Shown in pieces: positions 44,695-52,769 of a stretch of 64,000 nucleotides of DNA. A program made the translations under genes and the position numbers. Under the pieces are notes generated by a model. That model did no database searches. It was given only the letters and a program-made list of their open reading frames with translations, and was not told the DNA's origin. The stretch comes from an uncultured Gemmiger sp. (GTDB taxonomy: Bacteria > Bacillota > Clostridia > Oscillospirales > Ruminococcaceae). The stretch spans positions 62,001-126,000 of the forward strand of contig NZ_CAKTFU010000002.1 of the NCBI RefSeq assembly GCF_934561205.1. Direction: 5' to 3'. How positions within the stretch are numbered: the first letter of the stretch is position 1; each line of letters opens with the position of its first letter.

Positions 44695-45675
44695 TCACAT
44701 CAGGCGCTGTACAAAGCGCCCGGCGGCCTCCATGGCCTCGGCGGCGCGGTGAATCGGCATCTGCTGGAAAACGTGCCAGCATTCCTCGTATACCTCCAGC
44801 GCGGCGTAACCGCCGGATTTTTGCAGTGCGTCCGCCAGACGCTCGCTGTCGGAACGCAAAATCTCGTTGGTGCCAACCTGAATCAGCGTCGGCGGCAAAC
44901 CGCGCAAGTCGGCAAACAGCGGGCTGTAACAGGGCCGGCTCCAATCGGCGTCCGGCCCGGTGTAGGCGGCGCGCACGGCGGCAATGTACTCCATCGTGAG
45001 CATGGGGTCCAGCGTGCGGCAGGTGCGGTAGCTTTTGCCGCTGGCGGTCATATCCGTCCAGGGGCTGAACAGCACCAGCCCGCGCGGCTGGGTGCGGCCC
45101 TGCTCTTTCAATTTCAGGCAAAGTTCCAGTGCAAGGTTTCCCCCGGCGGAATCGCCCGCCACAATGATATCCCGCGCACCGTAGCCCATATACATCAGAT
45201 AGTCCCACGCGGTCAGCGCGTCCTCAATCTGGGCGGGGTACGGGTTATCGGGGGCCAGGCGGTATTCAAACGAAAGCACGTCATATCCGGTGCACAGTGC
45301 CAGCTTGCTGGCCAAAATGCGGGCATATCCCAGCTGACCGCAGGTGTAGCCGCCGCCGTGGCAGTACAAAACGGCGTGGCGGCGGTCGTGCCCGTGCTCC
45401 AGGCAGACCCATTCGGCGGGCAGACCGTGGATATTCAGTGCGTCATTGCGTATGCCTAGGGAGGGGGTCACCAGACGGGCAAAAAGCTCCTGTGCGTTGC
45501 GCTGACGCTCCAGATCTTCCGGCGTGGTGGAGGTGTGGTCGGTCGCGCTGTGCACCGCCTTGATGGCGCGCATCATGGGGCCGAGATCCTCGGCATTGGT
45601 GTCCCGCTGGGGAATCAATGTTTTGATAACGGTTTCCAGCCGCTGTGCCAAATCGGACTGTTTTCTTCTTGCCAT
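44695..45675 (-). CDS. Alpha/beta hydrolase, hormone-sensitive-lipase type
   Basis: Carboxylesterase of the HSL (family IV) type, 326 aa. The oxyanion hole is HGGGY, the nucleophile elbow GDSAGG, the acid Asp lies in EILRSDSERLADAL and the His in ECWHVFQQMP. There is no signal peptide. It is the first gene of the operon with the condensation-fold acyltransferase and zinc-ribbon membrane protein, from the promoter at 45714-45742. One enzyme that cleaves esters beside one that can form them suggests turnover of an acylated lipid or alcohol. Confidence 0.88.
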   Translation of the reverse strand: MARRKQSDLAQRLETVIKTLIPQRDTNAEDLGPMMRAIKAVHSATDHTSTTPEDLERQRNAQELFARLVTPSLGIRNDALNIHGLPAEWVCLEHGHDRRHAVLYCHGGGYTCGQLGYARILASKLALCTGYDVLSFEYRLAPDNPYPAQIEDALTAWDYLMYMGYGARDIIVAGDSAGGNLALELCLKLKEQGRTQPRGLVLFSPWTDMTASGKSYRTCRTLDPMLTMEYIAAVRAAYTGPDADWSRPCYSPLFADLRGLPPTLIQVGTNEILRSDSERLADALQKSGGYAALEVYEECWHVFQQMPIHRAAEAMEAAGRFVQRLM

Positions 45676-45713
45676 AAGGGACTCCTTTGAACGGTGTGTA
45701 GAACGTTATTTGT

Positions 45714-45742
45714 ATTATAGCGTTTTTGTAGGCGTTTGTCTA
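45714..45742 (-). promoter_or_regulatory. Promoter of the hydrolase-acyltransferase operon
   Basis: Minus strand TAGACA (45737-45742), 17 bp, TATAAT (45714-45719). Confidence 0.78.
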
Positions 45743-45819
45743 TGCAAATGTGCCGCCGACACAGCAAAAAAGTGTCGTTTGTGCACAAAGAAACCGCATA
45801 ATATTCAGCATAAAACCGC

Positions 45820-45848
45820 TTGCTGAAACGGAAAATTGTCCGTATAAT
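45820..45848 (+). promoter_or_regulatory. Promoter of the MBOAT/AlgJ-like operon
   Basis: TTGCTG (45820-45825), 17 bp, TATAAT (45843-45848), about 50 bp before the MBOAT start. Confidence 0.75.
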
Positions 45849-45896
45849 AGATACAGAATGTAAAATTTTGGGGTTCCCTGCCCGGACAGGATGTTT

Positions 45897-47309
45897 GTGT
45901 TGGATTTTTCATCGGTACAATTTATTTTTGTGTTCCTGCCGCTGACGCTTTTGGTGTATTATCTGATGCCAAGGGTCTGCCGCAACGGTGTGCTGGCGGT
46001 GTTCAGCCTGCTGTTTTTTGCACTGGCGGGCTACCGCAGTGCCGCCGTGGTGCTGGGGGCGGCGTTCATCAACTGGCTGGGCGGGCTGCTTTTGGGGTAT
46101 GCCGAGCACAAAAAACCTCTGCTGGCGCTGCTTGTGGGCTGTAACATTGCGCTGCTGGCGGGGCTGAAGTACGCATCCCTGCTGGTGGAAACACTTGACG
46201 ATGTGTTGGGCTTGACGCTTCCGCCTGTTTCCGCCGTGCTGCCTGTGGGCATCAGCTTTTATCTGTTTACGGCCATCGGCTACTGTGTCGATATTGCCGA
46301 GGGGAAGGCCAAGCCGATAAAAAGCCCCGCGCGGTTTTTTGTGTTTCTGGCGTTCTTCGGCCATGCGCTTTCGGGGCCGATCGTGCGGTGGGAACAGCAG
46401 TCCGCCCAACTTCCCTGCTGCAGTGAGGGCCGCCGCGTGGATGTTGACCGCTTTTGCGGCGGCATCAAGCGGTTTGTGCTGGGGCTTTCCAAAAAGGTAT
46501 TGCTGGCGGACCAGCTGGCCTTGATTTGTGCCAAGGTGACCTCGGTTTCGGCCGCGACGCTGCCCGCCCCGATTCTGCTGCTGGGCTACACAGCGTACAT
46601 GCTGCAGCTTTACTATGAGTTCTCCGGCTACGCCGACATGGCGGTGGGGCTGGGACACTTTTTCGGCATTACCCTGCCGGAGAGCTTTGACGACCCCTAC
46701 TGTGCATGCTCGGTGACCGACTTTTGGCACAAATGGAACATGACCCTGTCCGATTGGTTTCGGGATTATGTGTATATCCCGCTGGGCGGCAGCCGCAAGG
46801 GCGAAGGGCGCGCCTGCCTGAACCTGCTGGTGGTCTTTGCGCTGACGGGCTTTTGGCACGGCGCGGCGTGGAAATATCTGGCGTTCGGCGCGATGCACGG
46901 CGTTATTTTGTGCGCGGAGCGCCTGGGGCTGCGGCAGTTGGTGCAAAAACTGCCGGGTGCGCTGCAGCATCTTTACACGCTGGCCCTTTTGTGGCTGACC
47001 TTTTTACTGTATGGTGCGCCCGGTATGCGGGAGGCGCTGGCCGCGCTGCGCGGGGTGCTGACCTGGCAAAAGGGTGCGCCCGGCTATGCGTGGCAGGCCT
47101 TTGCCGATACCAAGCTGCTGATGATTTTTGTGTCGGCACTGTTGTTGTGCGGTCCGCTGCCCAGTCTTTTGCCCCGCCGCAAAAAAGCGGTGAGGGATCA
47201 AAGCGTACCGTCAATACCCAGCATGGCGGTTTTGCTGGTGCTGCTGTTCCTTTGCATTATGCGGGTGTCGGTGGGCACCTACAACGAGTTTTTGTATATC
47301 CGCTTCTAA
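45897..47309 (+). CDS. MBOAT-family O-acyltransferase (AlgI/DltB-like)
   Basis: Multi-pass membrane acyltransferase of about 470 aa with 10 or more hydrophobic segments; moves acetyl (or another acyl) groups across the membrane for surface polymers. Conserved features are YYEFSGYADMAVG, DFWHKWNMTLSDWFRDYVYI and the catalytic His in TGFWHGAAWKY. The start is uncertain: ATG 45891 abuts the AGGA, so GTG 45897 or TTG 45900 (giving MDFSSVQF, the usual MBOAT opening) fit better. The AlgJ-like partner follows after 11 nt. Confidence 0.92.
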   Translation: MLDFSSVQFIFVFLPLTLLVYYLMPRVCRNGVLAVFSLLFFALAGYRSAAVVLGAAFINWLGGLLLGYAEHKKPLLALLVGCNIALLAGLKYASLLVETLDDVLGLTLPPVSAVLPVGISFYLFTAIGYCVDIAEGKAKPIKSPARFFVFLAFFGHALSGPIVRWEQQSAQLPCCSEGRRVDVDRFCGGIKRFVLGLSKKVLLADQLALICAKVTSVSAATLPAPILLLGYTAYMLQLYYEFSGYADMAVGLGHFFGITLPESFDDPYCACSVTDFWHKWNMTLSDWFRDYVYIPLGGSRKGEGRACLNLLVVFALTGFWHGAAWKYLAFGAMHGVILCAERLGLRQLVQKLPGALQHLYTLALLWLTFLLYGAPGMREALAALRGVLTWQKGAPGYAWQAFADTKLLMIFVSALLLCGPLPSLLPRRKKAVRDQSVPSIPSMAVLLVLLFLCIMRVSVGTYNEFLYIRF

Positions 47310-47320
47310 GAGGTCATGTT

Positions 47321-48391
47321 ATGAAAAAACTGTGTATAGCGGCTAAATATTTATTTGTGGCGGTGTTTTGCGGTGTGATCGGGCTGTCGTTTTTGGTTTA
47401 CAACCTTTTCTCAACGCGCTTTTCCACCGACAAGCATGAAAACCGCCTGCGCACCCAACTGCCGCAAACTCTGCAATCCGACCCGCGTCGGCTGCCCCAA
47501 ACGCTGAACCTGTTTATGGTGGACAACGCGCCGTTTCGTTTTCAGCTGACGTGGGTCAATGCACAGCTGGACTATATGTTGTTCGGCACAAGCCAGAGCC
47601 AAAAGGTGCTGCCCGGCAAGGACGGATGGTTCTTTTACAAAGAAAACGAGCCGGAGGCACGTCCTCTGGCGCGGTATCAGGGCAGACCCGATACGCTGGA
47701 CAGCCTTGCCGCGCTGGCGCAGAGCAGCGCCAAATTGCAGGTCATCCACGACCGTCTTGCGGAGGCGGGCTGTACCTTGGTGTTGGACATGACCCCCGAC
47801 AAGGCGCGCATCTACCGTGAATATCTGCCGGCAGGCTACCCCATTGTGAGCGAGGAAAACCGAACCGACTGCCTGGCGGCGTACTTGAAATCACACACCA
47901 CGGTGCCCATAAACTGGCGCTGTTCCCTGCTGCGCAGCCAGGCACGGCTGTATCCCGACCGGCTGCTGTACTATAAAGCGGACGGCCACTGGAACGCGCT
48001 GGGCGCACTTTTGAGCCTGGACGGTATTTTGGAGGAGCTGAATCTGCCCACCCGCCTGCCCACGGAGTATCAGCTGACGCCTGTCGGTACCCTTACCGGG
48101 GATATGGCCTACGCGACCTCACTGTACGACAGTGTGCCGGACGAAACCTGTTGGCAAATTTCGGAGTATGAGACGATGTTCCCTGCCGACAGCCGTACAG
48201 TGCGGGTATTCGGTGACAGCTTTGGTGAGGAGTATATGCCCTTTTTGCAGTGCCGCTTTGCGCAGGCGCGATGGGAACGGCTGGAAAATTTTGACGCCTC
48301 CCTTTTGGACGACCCGGACTGCCAGATTTTGATTTTGGAATGTAATGAGAGAAATCTTGACAAATTGCTGGACATTGTAGAAAACTTTTAA
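47321..48391 (+). CDS. AlgJ/AlgX-like (DHHW) acetyltransferase partner
   Basis: 356 aa, one N-terminal membrane anchor (~8-30) and an extracytoplasmic SGNH-like domain. Catalytic-type motifs are KADGHWNALGA (Asp-x-His) and VFGDSFGEEY (nucleophile Ser block). Such proteins take the acyl group exported by an MBOAT and put it on a polysaccharide or cell-wall polymer. The ATG at 47321 has AAGAGG and is 11 nt after the MBOAT stop. The polymer cannot be told from here; no glycan synthesis genes flank the pair. Confidence 0.87.
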   Translation: MKKLCIAAKYLFVAVFCGVIGLSFLVYNLFSTRFSTDKHENRLRTQLPQTLQSDPRRLPQTLNLFMVDNAPFRFQLTWVNAQLDYMLFGTSQSQKVLPGKDGWFFYKENEPEARPLARYQGRPDTLDSLAALAQSSAKLQVIHDRLAEAGCTLVLDMTPDKARIYREYLPAGYPIVSEENRTDCLAAYLKSHTTVPINWRCSLLRSQARLYPDRLLYYKADGHWNALGALLSLDGILEELNLPTRLPTEYQLTPVGTLTGDMAYATSLYDSVPDETCWQISEYETMFPADSRTVRVFGDSFGEEYMPFLQCRFAQARWERLENFDASLLDDPDCQILILECNERNLDKLLDIVENF

Positions 48392-48413
48392 GGCGATATT
48401 GGTTTCTTATCCT

Positions 48414-48446
48414 GACGCATACGCTGCGGCGTATGCGTCTTTCTTT
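48414..48446 (+). terminator. Terminator after the AlgJ-like gene
   Basis: An 11-bp perfect stem GACGCATACGC (48414-48424) / GCGTATGCGTC (48429-48439), loop TGCG, then TTTCTTTT. Confidence 0.9.
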
Positions 48447-48453
48447 TGGGTGC

Positions 48454-48486
48454 AAAAAGCCCCCTGCGGGGCAAACCGCAGGGGGC
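48454..48486 (-). terminator. Terminator after kdgK
   Basis: An 11-bp stem GCCCCCTGCGG (48459-48469) / CCGCAGGGGGC (48476-48486), then TTTTTG on the minus strand. Confidence 0.88.
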
Positions 48487-48516
48487 AGATGAAAACGGAG
48501 AAAACAGGTGCGAAAA

Positions 48517-49542
48517 TCAGCGCTGGATACGGCCGGAACCGTCGCCGCCGGCCAGCTTCTCGACCTCGGAAACGGTGACCATGTTGTAGTCGCCCTCGAT
48601 GGAGTGCTTCAGAGCAGAAGCAGCAACGGCGAACTCGACAGCCTGCTGCGTGGTCTTGCCGCTCAGCAGGGCGTAGATCAGGCCGCCGCCGAAGCTGTCA
48701 CCGCCGCCGACGCGGTCGATGATGTGCAGGTCGTACTTCTTGCTGAAGGCATACTCGCCGGAAGCAACGTCGTACAGCATGGCGCTCCAGCCGTTGTCGA
48801 AGGCAGAGTGGCTCTCACGCAGGGTGATGGCAACCTTCTCGAAGCCGAACTTGTCAGCCAGCTGCTTGGCAACGCTCTTGTAGCCCTCGCGGTTGATCTC
48901 ACCGGCGTAGATGTCGGTAGCCTCAGCCTCGATGCCAAAGACGTCCTTAGCATCCTCCTCGTTGGAGATGCAGACGTCAACGTACTGGCACAGGTCGGTC
49001 ATGGCAGCGCGGGCCTGCTCACGGGTCCACAGCTTGCCGCGGTAGTTCAGATCGCAGCTGATCTTGACGCCGTGCGCCTTGGCAGCCTTGCAGGCCTCGC
49101 GGCAGATCTCAACAACATTCTCGCCCAGGGCCGGAGTGATGCCGGTGAAGTGGAACCAGTCCACGCCCTCGAAGATATCATCCCAATCGAAGTCAGCGGT
49201 GGTGGCCAGCTGGATAGCGGAGTTGGCACGGTCGTAGATGCAGACAGAACCACGCTGAGAAGCGCCCTTCTCGTTGAAGTAGATGCCGACACGGTCACCG
49301 CCGCGGGTAATCTTGCTGGTGTCGACGCCGTAGCGGCGCAGGCTGTTGACAGCGGACTGGCCGATGGCGTGGCTGGGCAGCTTGGTTACGAAAACGGCAT
49401 CAGCGCCATAGTTAGCCAGAGAAACGGCCACGTTGGCTTCGCCGCCGCCGAAGGTGAACTCCAGGTTGTTGGCCTGGACAAAGCGCTCGTAGTTGAACGG
49501 CTGCAGACGGATCATCAATTCGCCAAAAGTAACGACTTTCAT
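48517..49542 (-). CDS. kdgK: 2-Dehydro-3-deoxygluconokinase (PfkB family)
   Basis: Phosphorylates 2-keto-3-deoxygluconate to KDPG in uronate/pectin catabolism, 341 aa. PfkB signatures are GGGEANVAVSLANYGADA near residue 32 and the C-terminal DRVGGGDSFGGGLIYALL with the catalytic Asp. FHFTGITPAL and SCDLNYRGKLW are typical of KdgK rather than of fructokinases. AAAGGAG precedes the ATG. The aldolase gene lies 69 nt upstream in the same orientation, giving the last two steps to pyruvate and glyceraldehyde-3-phosphate. Codon choice is more biased than in neighbouring genes, suggesting high expression. Confidence 0.93.
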   Translation of the reverse strand: MKVVTFGELMIRLQPFNYERFVQANNLEFTFGGGEANVAVSLANYGADAVFVTKLPSHAIGQSAVNSLRRYGVDTSKITRGGDRVGIYFNEKGASQRGSVCIYDRANSAIQLATTADFDWDDIFEGVDWFHFTGITPALGENVVEICREACKAAKAHGVKISCDLNYRGKLWTREQARAAMTDLCQYVDVCISNEEDAKDVFGIEAEATDIYAGEINREGYKSVAKQLADKFGFEKVAITLRESHSAFDNGWSAMLYDVASGEYAFSKKYDLHIIDRVGGGDSFGGGLIYALLSGKTTQQAVEFAVAASALKHSIEGDYNMVTVSEVEKLAGGDGSGRIQR

Positions 49543-49611
49543 GGTGAACTCCTTTAATATTAGTTTTTATCTGTGTACGGGGCGTGTGCCCCATTTCGGA
49601 TACAAAATTAC

Positions 49612-50574
49612 TTATTTCTGAACCAGATGCAGGGCAAAGCCGGCGATCTCGTCAGCAAAGTAGATGGCAACAGTCTTGCCGTCCTTGACGTTCTTGCTGT
49701 CCATATCGAACTTGACACCGCGCTGGCTCAGGTGGTAGATGGCGCGGTCGACGTTGTTGGTCAGGATAGCAATGTGGCCGTGGGTGCCGCGGCCGGGCTT
49801 CTTCATGATCTCGAATTCCTTCTTGCCCACGAAGATGCTGGAGTTGCCGGGCTTGACAGCCATGCTCAGCAGAGCGCCGATAGCCTCAGCGGTCTTGGCA
49901 GCCTCGGCCTCGTCGGCGCAGTTGATGCCGATGTGGCCCAGTTCCAGGCCCAGCATGACGTCAACGGCCTCACGGCTCATGGCAGTGATCTCGTCCCAGG
50001 CACCGGCCTTGATCTTGTCGCCCTTGCACATCCAGGTGCCGCCGACAGCGATGATCTGGTTGTAGCCGAGGTAGTTGTTGACGTTCTTGGCGTTGACGCC
50101 GCCGGTGCACATCCACTTGCAGGTCTTGAGAGCTGCGCCGATGTTCTTCAGCTTGTCCACGCCGCCGTTGGCCTCTGCGGGGAAGAACTTGACGACCTCG
50201 CAGCCCATATTCATGGCCTGCTGCATCTCGCCGGAGGTGGCGGTGCCGGGCATCATGATGCCGCCCTTGTCGATGACATGCTTGCAGACCTCAGGGTCAA
50301 AGCCGGGGGCAACGATGAAAGAGGCACCGGCGGCCATGGCGCGGTCAGCCTGGTCAACGGTCAGGACCGTGCCGGCACCCAGCAGCATATCGGGCAGCTC
50401 GTCGTGGATCTTCTTGATGCACTCCTCGGCGCAGGCAGTACGGAAAGTGACTTCCGCAGCAGGCAGGCCGCCGTCCATCAGGGCCTTGCACAGGGGCAGG
50501 GCCTCGTCCACGCTGTTAAAGGCAATGACCGGGATGATGCCGATCTCATACACACGCTGCAAAACAGAATTCAT
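49612..50574 (-). CDS. eda: KDPG/KHG aldolase fused to a VOC (glyoxalase-like) domain
   Basis: 320 aa against about 210 for Eda. Residues 1-212 are the class I aldolase: catalytic Glu in AAEVTFRTA (~41) and Schiff-base Lys in EVVKFFPAE (~128), with GGVNAKNVNNYL phosphate site. Residues ~213-320 are an added domain of the vicinal-oxygen-chelate type (LGHIGINCADEAEAAKTAEA, then GTHGHIAILTNNVDRAIYHL). It cleaves KDPG to pyruvate and glyceraldehyde-3-phosphate. The role of the added domain is unknown. AAAGGAG precedes the ATG. It is divergent from the IclR regulator. Confidence 0.93.
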   Translation of the reverse strand: MNSVLQRVYEIGIIPVIAFNSVDEALPLCKALMDGGLPAAEVTFRTACAEECIKKIHDELPDMLLGAGTVLTVDQADRAMAAGASFIVAPGFDPEVCKHVIDKGGIMMPGTATSGEMQQAMNMGCEVVKFFPAEANGGVDKLKNIGAALKTCKWMCTGGVNAKNVNNYLGYNQIIAVGGTWMCKGDKIKAGAWDEITAMSREAVDVMLGLELGHIGINCADEAEAAKTAEAIGALLSMAVKPGNSSIFVGKKEFEIMKKPGRGTHGHIAILTNNVDRAIYHLSQRGVKFDMDSKNVKDGKTVAIYFADEIAGFALHLVQK

Positions 50575-50630
50575 AGCAATTCTCCTTTACTCTATGTGCA
50601 CCGCGATCTGCGGCGCAATTCTTTAGTTTT

Positions 50631-50659
50631 ATTATACGCATCGCCGGGAAAAACGTCAA
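50631..50659 (-). promoter_or_regulatory. Promoter of eda-kdgK
   Basis: Minus strand TTGACG (50654-50659), 17 bp, TATAAT (50631-50636). Confidence 0.8.
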
Positions 50660-50733
50660 TCGGTCAATTTTGACAAGGAACAACCGACATTTTTTGTCAC
50701 AGATGCTTGAAATTCCGCAATTCGGCATATGGG

Positions 50734-50762
50734 TTGCAAAAACAGAAAAACTTTGCTATAAT
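50734..50762 (+). promoter_or_regulatory. Promoter of the IclR-type gene
   Basis: TTGCAA (50734-50739), 17 bp, TATAAT (50757-50762). Confidence 0.75.
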
Positions 50763-50774
50763 TATTCCACTATG

Positions 50775-50789
50775 CGGAACGCAATTCCG
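50775..50789. promoter_or_regulatory. Candidate IclR/KdgR operator
   Basis: CGGAA-N5-TTCCG (50775-50779, 50785-50789), covering the start region of the iclR transcript. A related AATTCCGCAATTCGG occurs at 50711-50725 and a half site GTTCCGCAA near 50800. Assignment to this regulator is inferred from position only. Confidence 0.6.
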
Positions 50790-50847
50790 AAAAAAGCAAG
50801 TTCCGCAAATTATGAACAAATTGTTAATTTTTGAGGAGGGCTCACCC

Positions 50848-51615
50848 ATGGCGGAGAAATCGGGCGTACAAAGTGTTGAGCGTATCTTTCAGCTGATAGA
50901 AAGTCTGGCGGCACACCCTGCGGGGGCAGGGCTGCAGCGTCTGGCACAGGATACCGACCTCGCCAAAAGCACGGTGCACCGTCTGCTGGCCAGCCTGGTT
51001 TCGCTCGGCTACGCCGCCCAGGACGAAAACGGCCGCTACCGCCTGACCTTGAAGATGTTCGAGCTTTCCAGCGGCATTGTCAACAGTATGGACATTATGG
51101 ACGTGGCCAAGGTGCATCTGGAGCGTTTGGCACAGCGCACGGGCGAGGCGGTGCATCTGGTCATACGCGACGGGCAGGACATTGTATACATATATAAGAC
51201 GGAAAGTGGCCCGATGCGGATGTCCAGCCGCGTGGGACTGCGCAGCCCACTGTACTGCACAGGCGTGGGCAAGGCCATTTTGGCCACCCTGCCCGCCGAT
51301 GAAGTGACGAACATCTGGCAGCACACCACCCCGCAAAAGCTGACGGCGCACACTATCGTGGAATTTGACGCCCTGCAAGCCCAACTGGCCGAGGTGCGCA
51401 CCAACGGCTATGCCATTGACGATGAGGAAAACGAGTTGGGGGTGCGCTGTGTCGCGGTGGCGATCCCAGGCGTCGGCGGACGCGCGGACAGCGCGTTTTC
51501 CATCAGCGGTCTGGCACCGTATATGACGCCGGAGCGTATCCGCCGCATTGCCACGCTGGCGCAGGATGCCCGCACCGATATTATGGCCGATTTGGGTTTG
51601 GCCAAACGAATTTGA
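50848..51615 (+). CDS. kdgR: IclR-family regulator (KdgR-like)
   Basis: 255 aa. The winged helix-turn-helix is at ~5-65 (LQRLAQDTDLAKSTVHRLLA), and the IclR effector domain at ~80-250 (GRYRLTLKMFELSSGI, CTGVGKAILATLP, GYAIDDEENELGVRCVAVAI). The ATG at 50848 has GAGGAGGG; the frame open upstream runs through the promoter. It is divergent from the KDPG aldolase/KDG kinase operon, whose intermediate 2-keto-3-deoxygluconate is the classical KdgR inducer, so that role is inferred. The gene symbol is tentative. Confidence 0.88.
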   Translation: MAEKSGVQSVERIFQLIESLAAHPAGAGLQRLAQDTDLAKSTVHRLLASLVSLGYAAQDENGRYRLTLKMFELSSGIVNSMDIMDVAKVHLERLAQRTGEAVHLVIRDGQDIVYIYKTESGPMRMSSRVGLRSPLYCTGVGKAILATLPADEVTNIWQHTTPQKLTAHTIVEFDALQAQLAEVRTNGYAIDDEENELGVRCVAVAIPGVGGRADSAFSISGLAPYMTPERIRRIATLAQDARTDIMADLGLAKRI

Positions 51616-51629
51616 CAGGATAACCAAGT

Positions 51630-51665
51630 ACAGGCACACGCTTTTGGGCAGTGTGCCTGTTTTTT
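51630..51665 (+). terminator. Terminator after the IclR-type gene
   Basis: A 10-bp stem ACAGGCACAC (51630-51639) / GTGTGCCTGT (51651-51660), then TTTTT. Confidence 0.9.
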
Positions 51666-51672
51666 GCAGGGA

Positions 51673-51705
51673 TTGTCAACCTTTAGTGAGAAAATCGGTT
51701 GACAT
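51673..51705 (+). promoter_or_regulatory. BirA box (biotin operator)
   Basis: TTGTCAACC (51673-51681), 15 nt, GGTTGACAT (51697-51705): an 8-of-9 inverted repeat in the form of the Gram-positive BirA site (TTGTTAAC-N14/15-GTTAACAA type). Its right arm overlaps the -35 of the birA promoter. Confidence 0.88.
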
Positions 51706-51728
51706 ATGGCGCGGCGGCGCGGTATACT
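51699..51728 (+). promoter_or_regulatory. Promoter of birA-bioY
   Basis: TTGACA (51699-51704), 18 bp, TATACT (51723-51728). Start near 51735. Confidence 0.82.
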
Positions 51729-51761
51729 GCCCACAATGCGGCAAGAAAAGGGGGCGGCAGT

Positions 51762-52742
51762 TTGGTTAAGCAGCAGGTTCTGGCGGCACTGGACGCCGCC
51801 AGAGGAAGGTATATATCGGGGCAGGAGTTGGCACAGCAGCTGGGCGTAAGCCGCACGGCTGTCTGGAAGGCTGTCACGGCCTTGCGCGCCGACGGAACCC
51901 CCATCGAGGCGGTGACCAATCGGGGTTATATCCTGCACAAGGACACCGACCTGCTGGACGCCGACGCAGTCTGCGCCTTGCTGAAGGGTGATGCTGCCGG
52001 TCTGCAGGTCGAGGTCGTGCAGCGGCTGCCCGGCACCAATGCTGCCCTGCGCCGCCGGGCGGCCGATGGTGAACCCGAGGGGCTGGTGCTGATTGCACAG
52101 GCGCAATCCGCCGGACGCGGGCGGCAGGGGCGCAGCTTCTACTCGCCGCCGGGCGGGCTGTACATGAGCCTGCTTTTGCGCCCCGAAATGGCAGCGCGGC
52201 AGGCCGTGCAAATTACCGCCATGGCGGCCGTAGCGGCGGCGCGGGCTATCCGGACGGTGTGCGGCGTGCAGGTACAGGTCAAATGGGTCAACGACCTGCT
52301 GTACGGCGGCAAAAAGGTCTGCGGTATTCTGACCGAGGCGTCACTGGATCTGGAATCCGGTATGCTGGACTATGCCGTGCTGGGGCTGGGTCTCAACGTG
52401 GTGACCCCGCCGGGCGGCTGGCCGCAGGAACTGGCCGCAGTAGCAGGCGCGCTGTATGAAACGATCCCGCCGGGAGGAACCCGCGCGGCGTTGGCGGCGG
52501 CGGTGCTGAACGAGTTCTGGACAATGTACACGGCTCGCGGCCACGGCAGCTTTTTAAAGGAATATCGGCAGTTGCAAATTCTGCCGGGAAAGCAGATCGA
52601 GGTCATGCGTCCGGGCTGCGAGCCGCGCTCGGCATTGGCGCTGGGCGTGGACGATGAGTGCCGCCTGTGTGTACGCTTTGAGGGAGAAACTGCGGTAACT
52701 GCACTTTCGTCGGGCGAAGCCCGCGTGCGGGAAACCGGGTAA
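51762..52742 (+). CDS. birA: Bifunctional biotin ligase/repressor BirA
   Basis: 326 aa from the TTG at 51762, chosen because AAGGGGGCGG lies 8 nt before it and the promoter excludes earlier starts. The N-terminal winged helix (~1-60, SGQELAQQLGVSRTAVWKAV) binds the operator. The central ligase domain has the biotin loop SAGRGRQGRSFYSPPGGLY and KWVNDLLYGGKKVCGIL, and an SH3-like C-terminus follows. It attaches biotin to carboxylases, and as biotinyl-AMP complex represses its own operon through the site at 51673-51705. bioY follows 27 nt later. Confidence 0.95.
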   Translation: MVKQQVLAALDAARGRYISGQELAQQLGVSRTAVWKAVTALRADGTPIEAVTNRGYILHKDTDLLDADAVCALLKGDAAGLQVEVVQRLPGTNAALRRRAADGEPEGLVLIAQAQSAGRGRQGRSFYSPPGGLYMSLLLRPEMAARQAVQITAMAAVAAARAIRTVCGVQVQVKWVNDLLYGGKKVCGILTEASLDLESGMLDYAVLGLGLNVVTPPGGWPQELAAVAGALYETIPPGGTRAALAAAVLNEFWTMYTARGHGSFLKEYRQLQILPGKQIEVMRPGCEPRSALALGVDDECRLCVRFEGETAVTALSSGEARVRETG

Positions 52743-52769
52743 AATAAATAGAGGAGTTTTGAAACAAAC

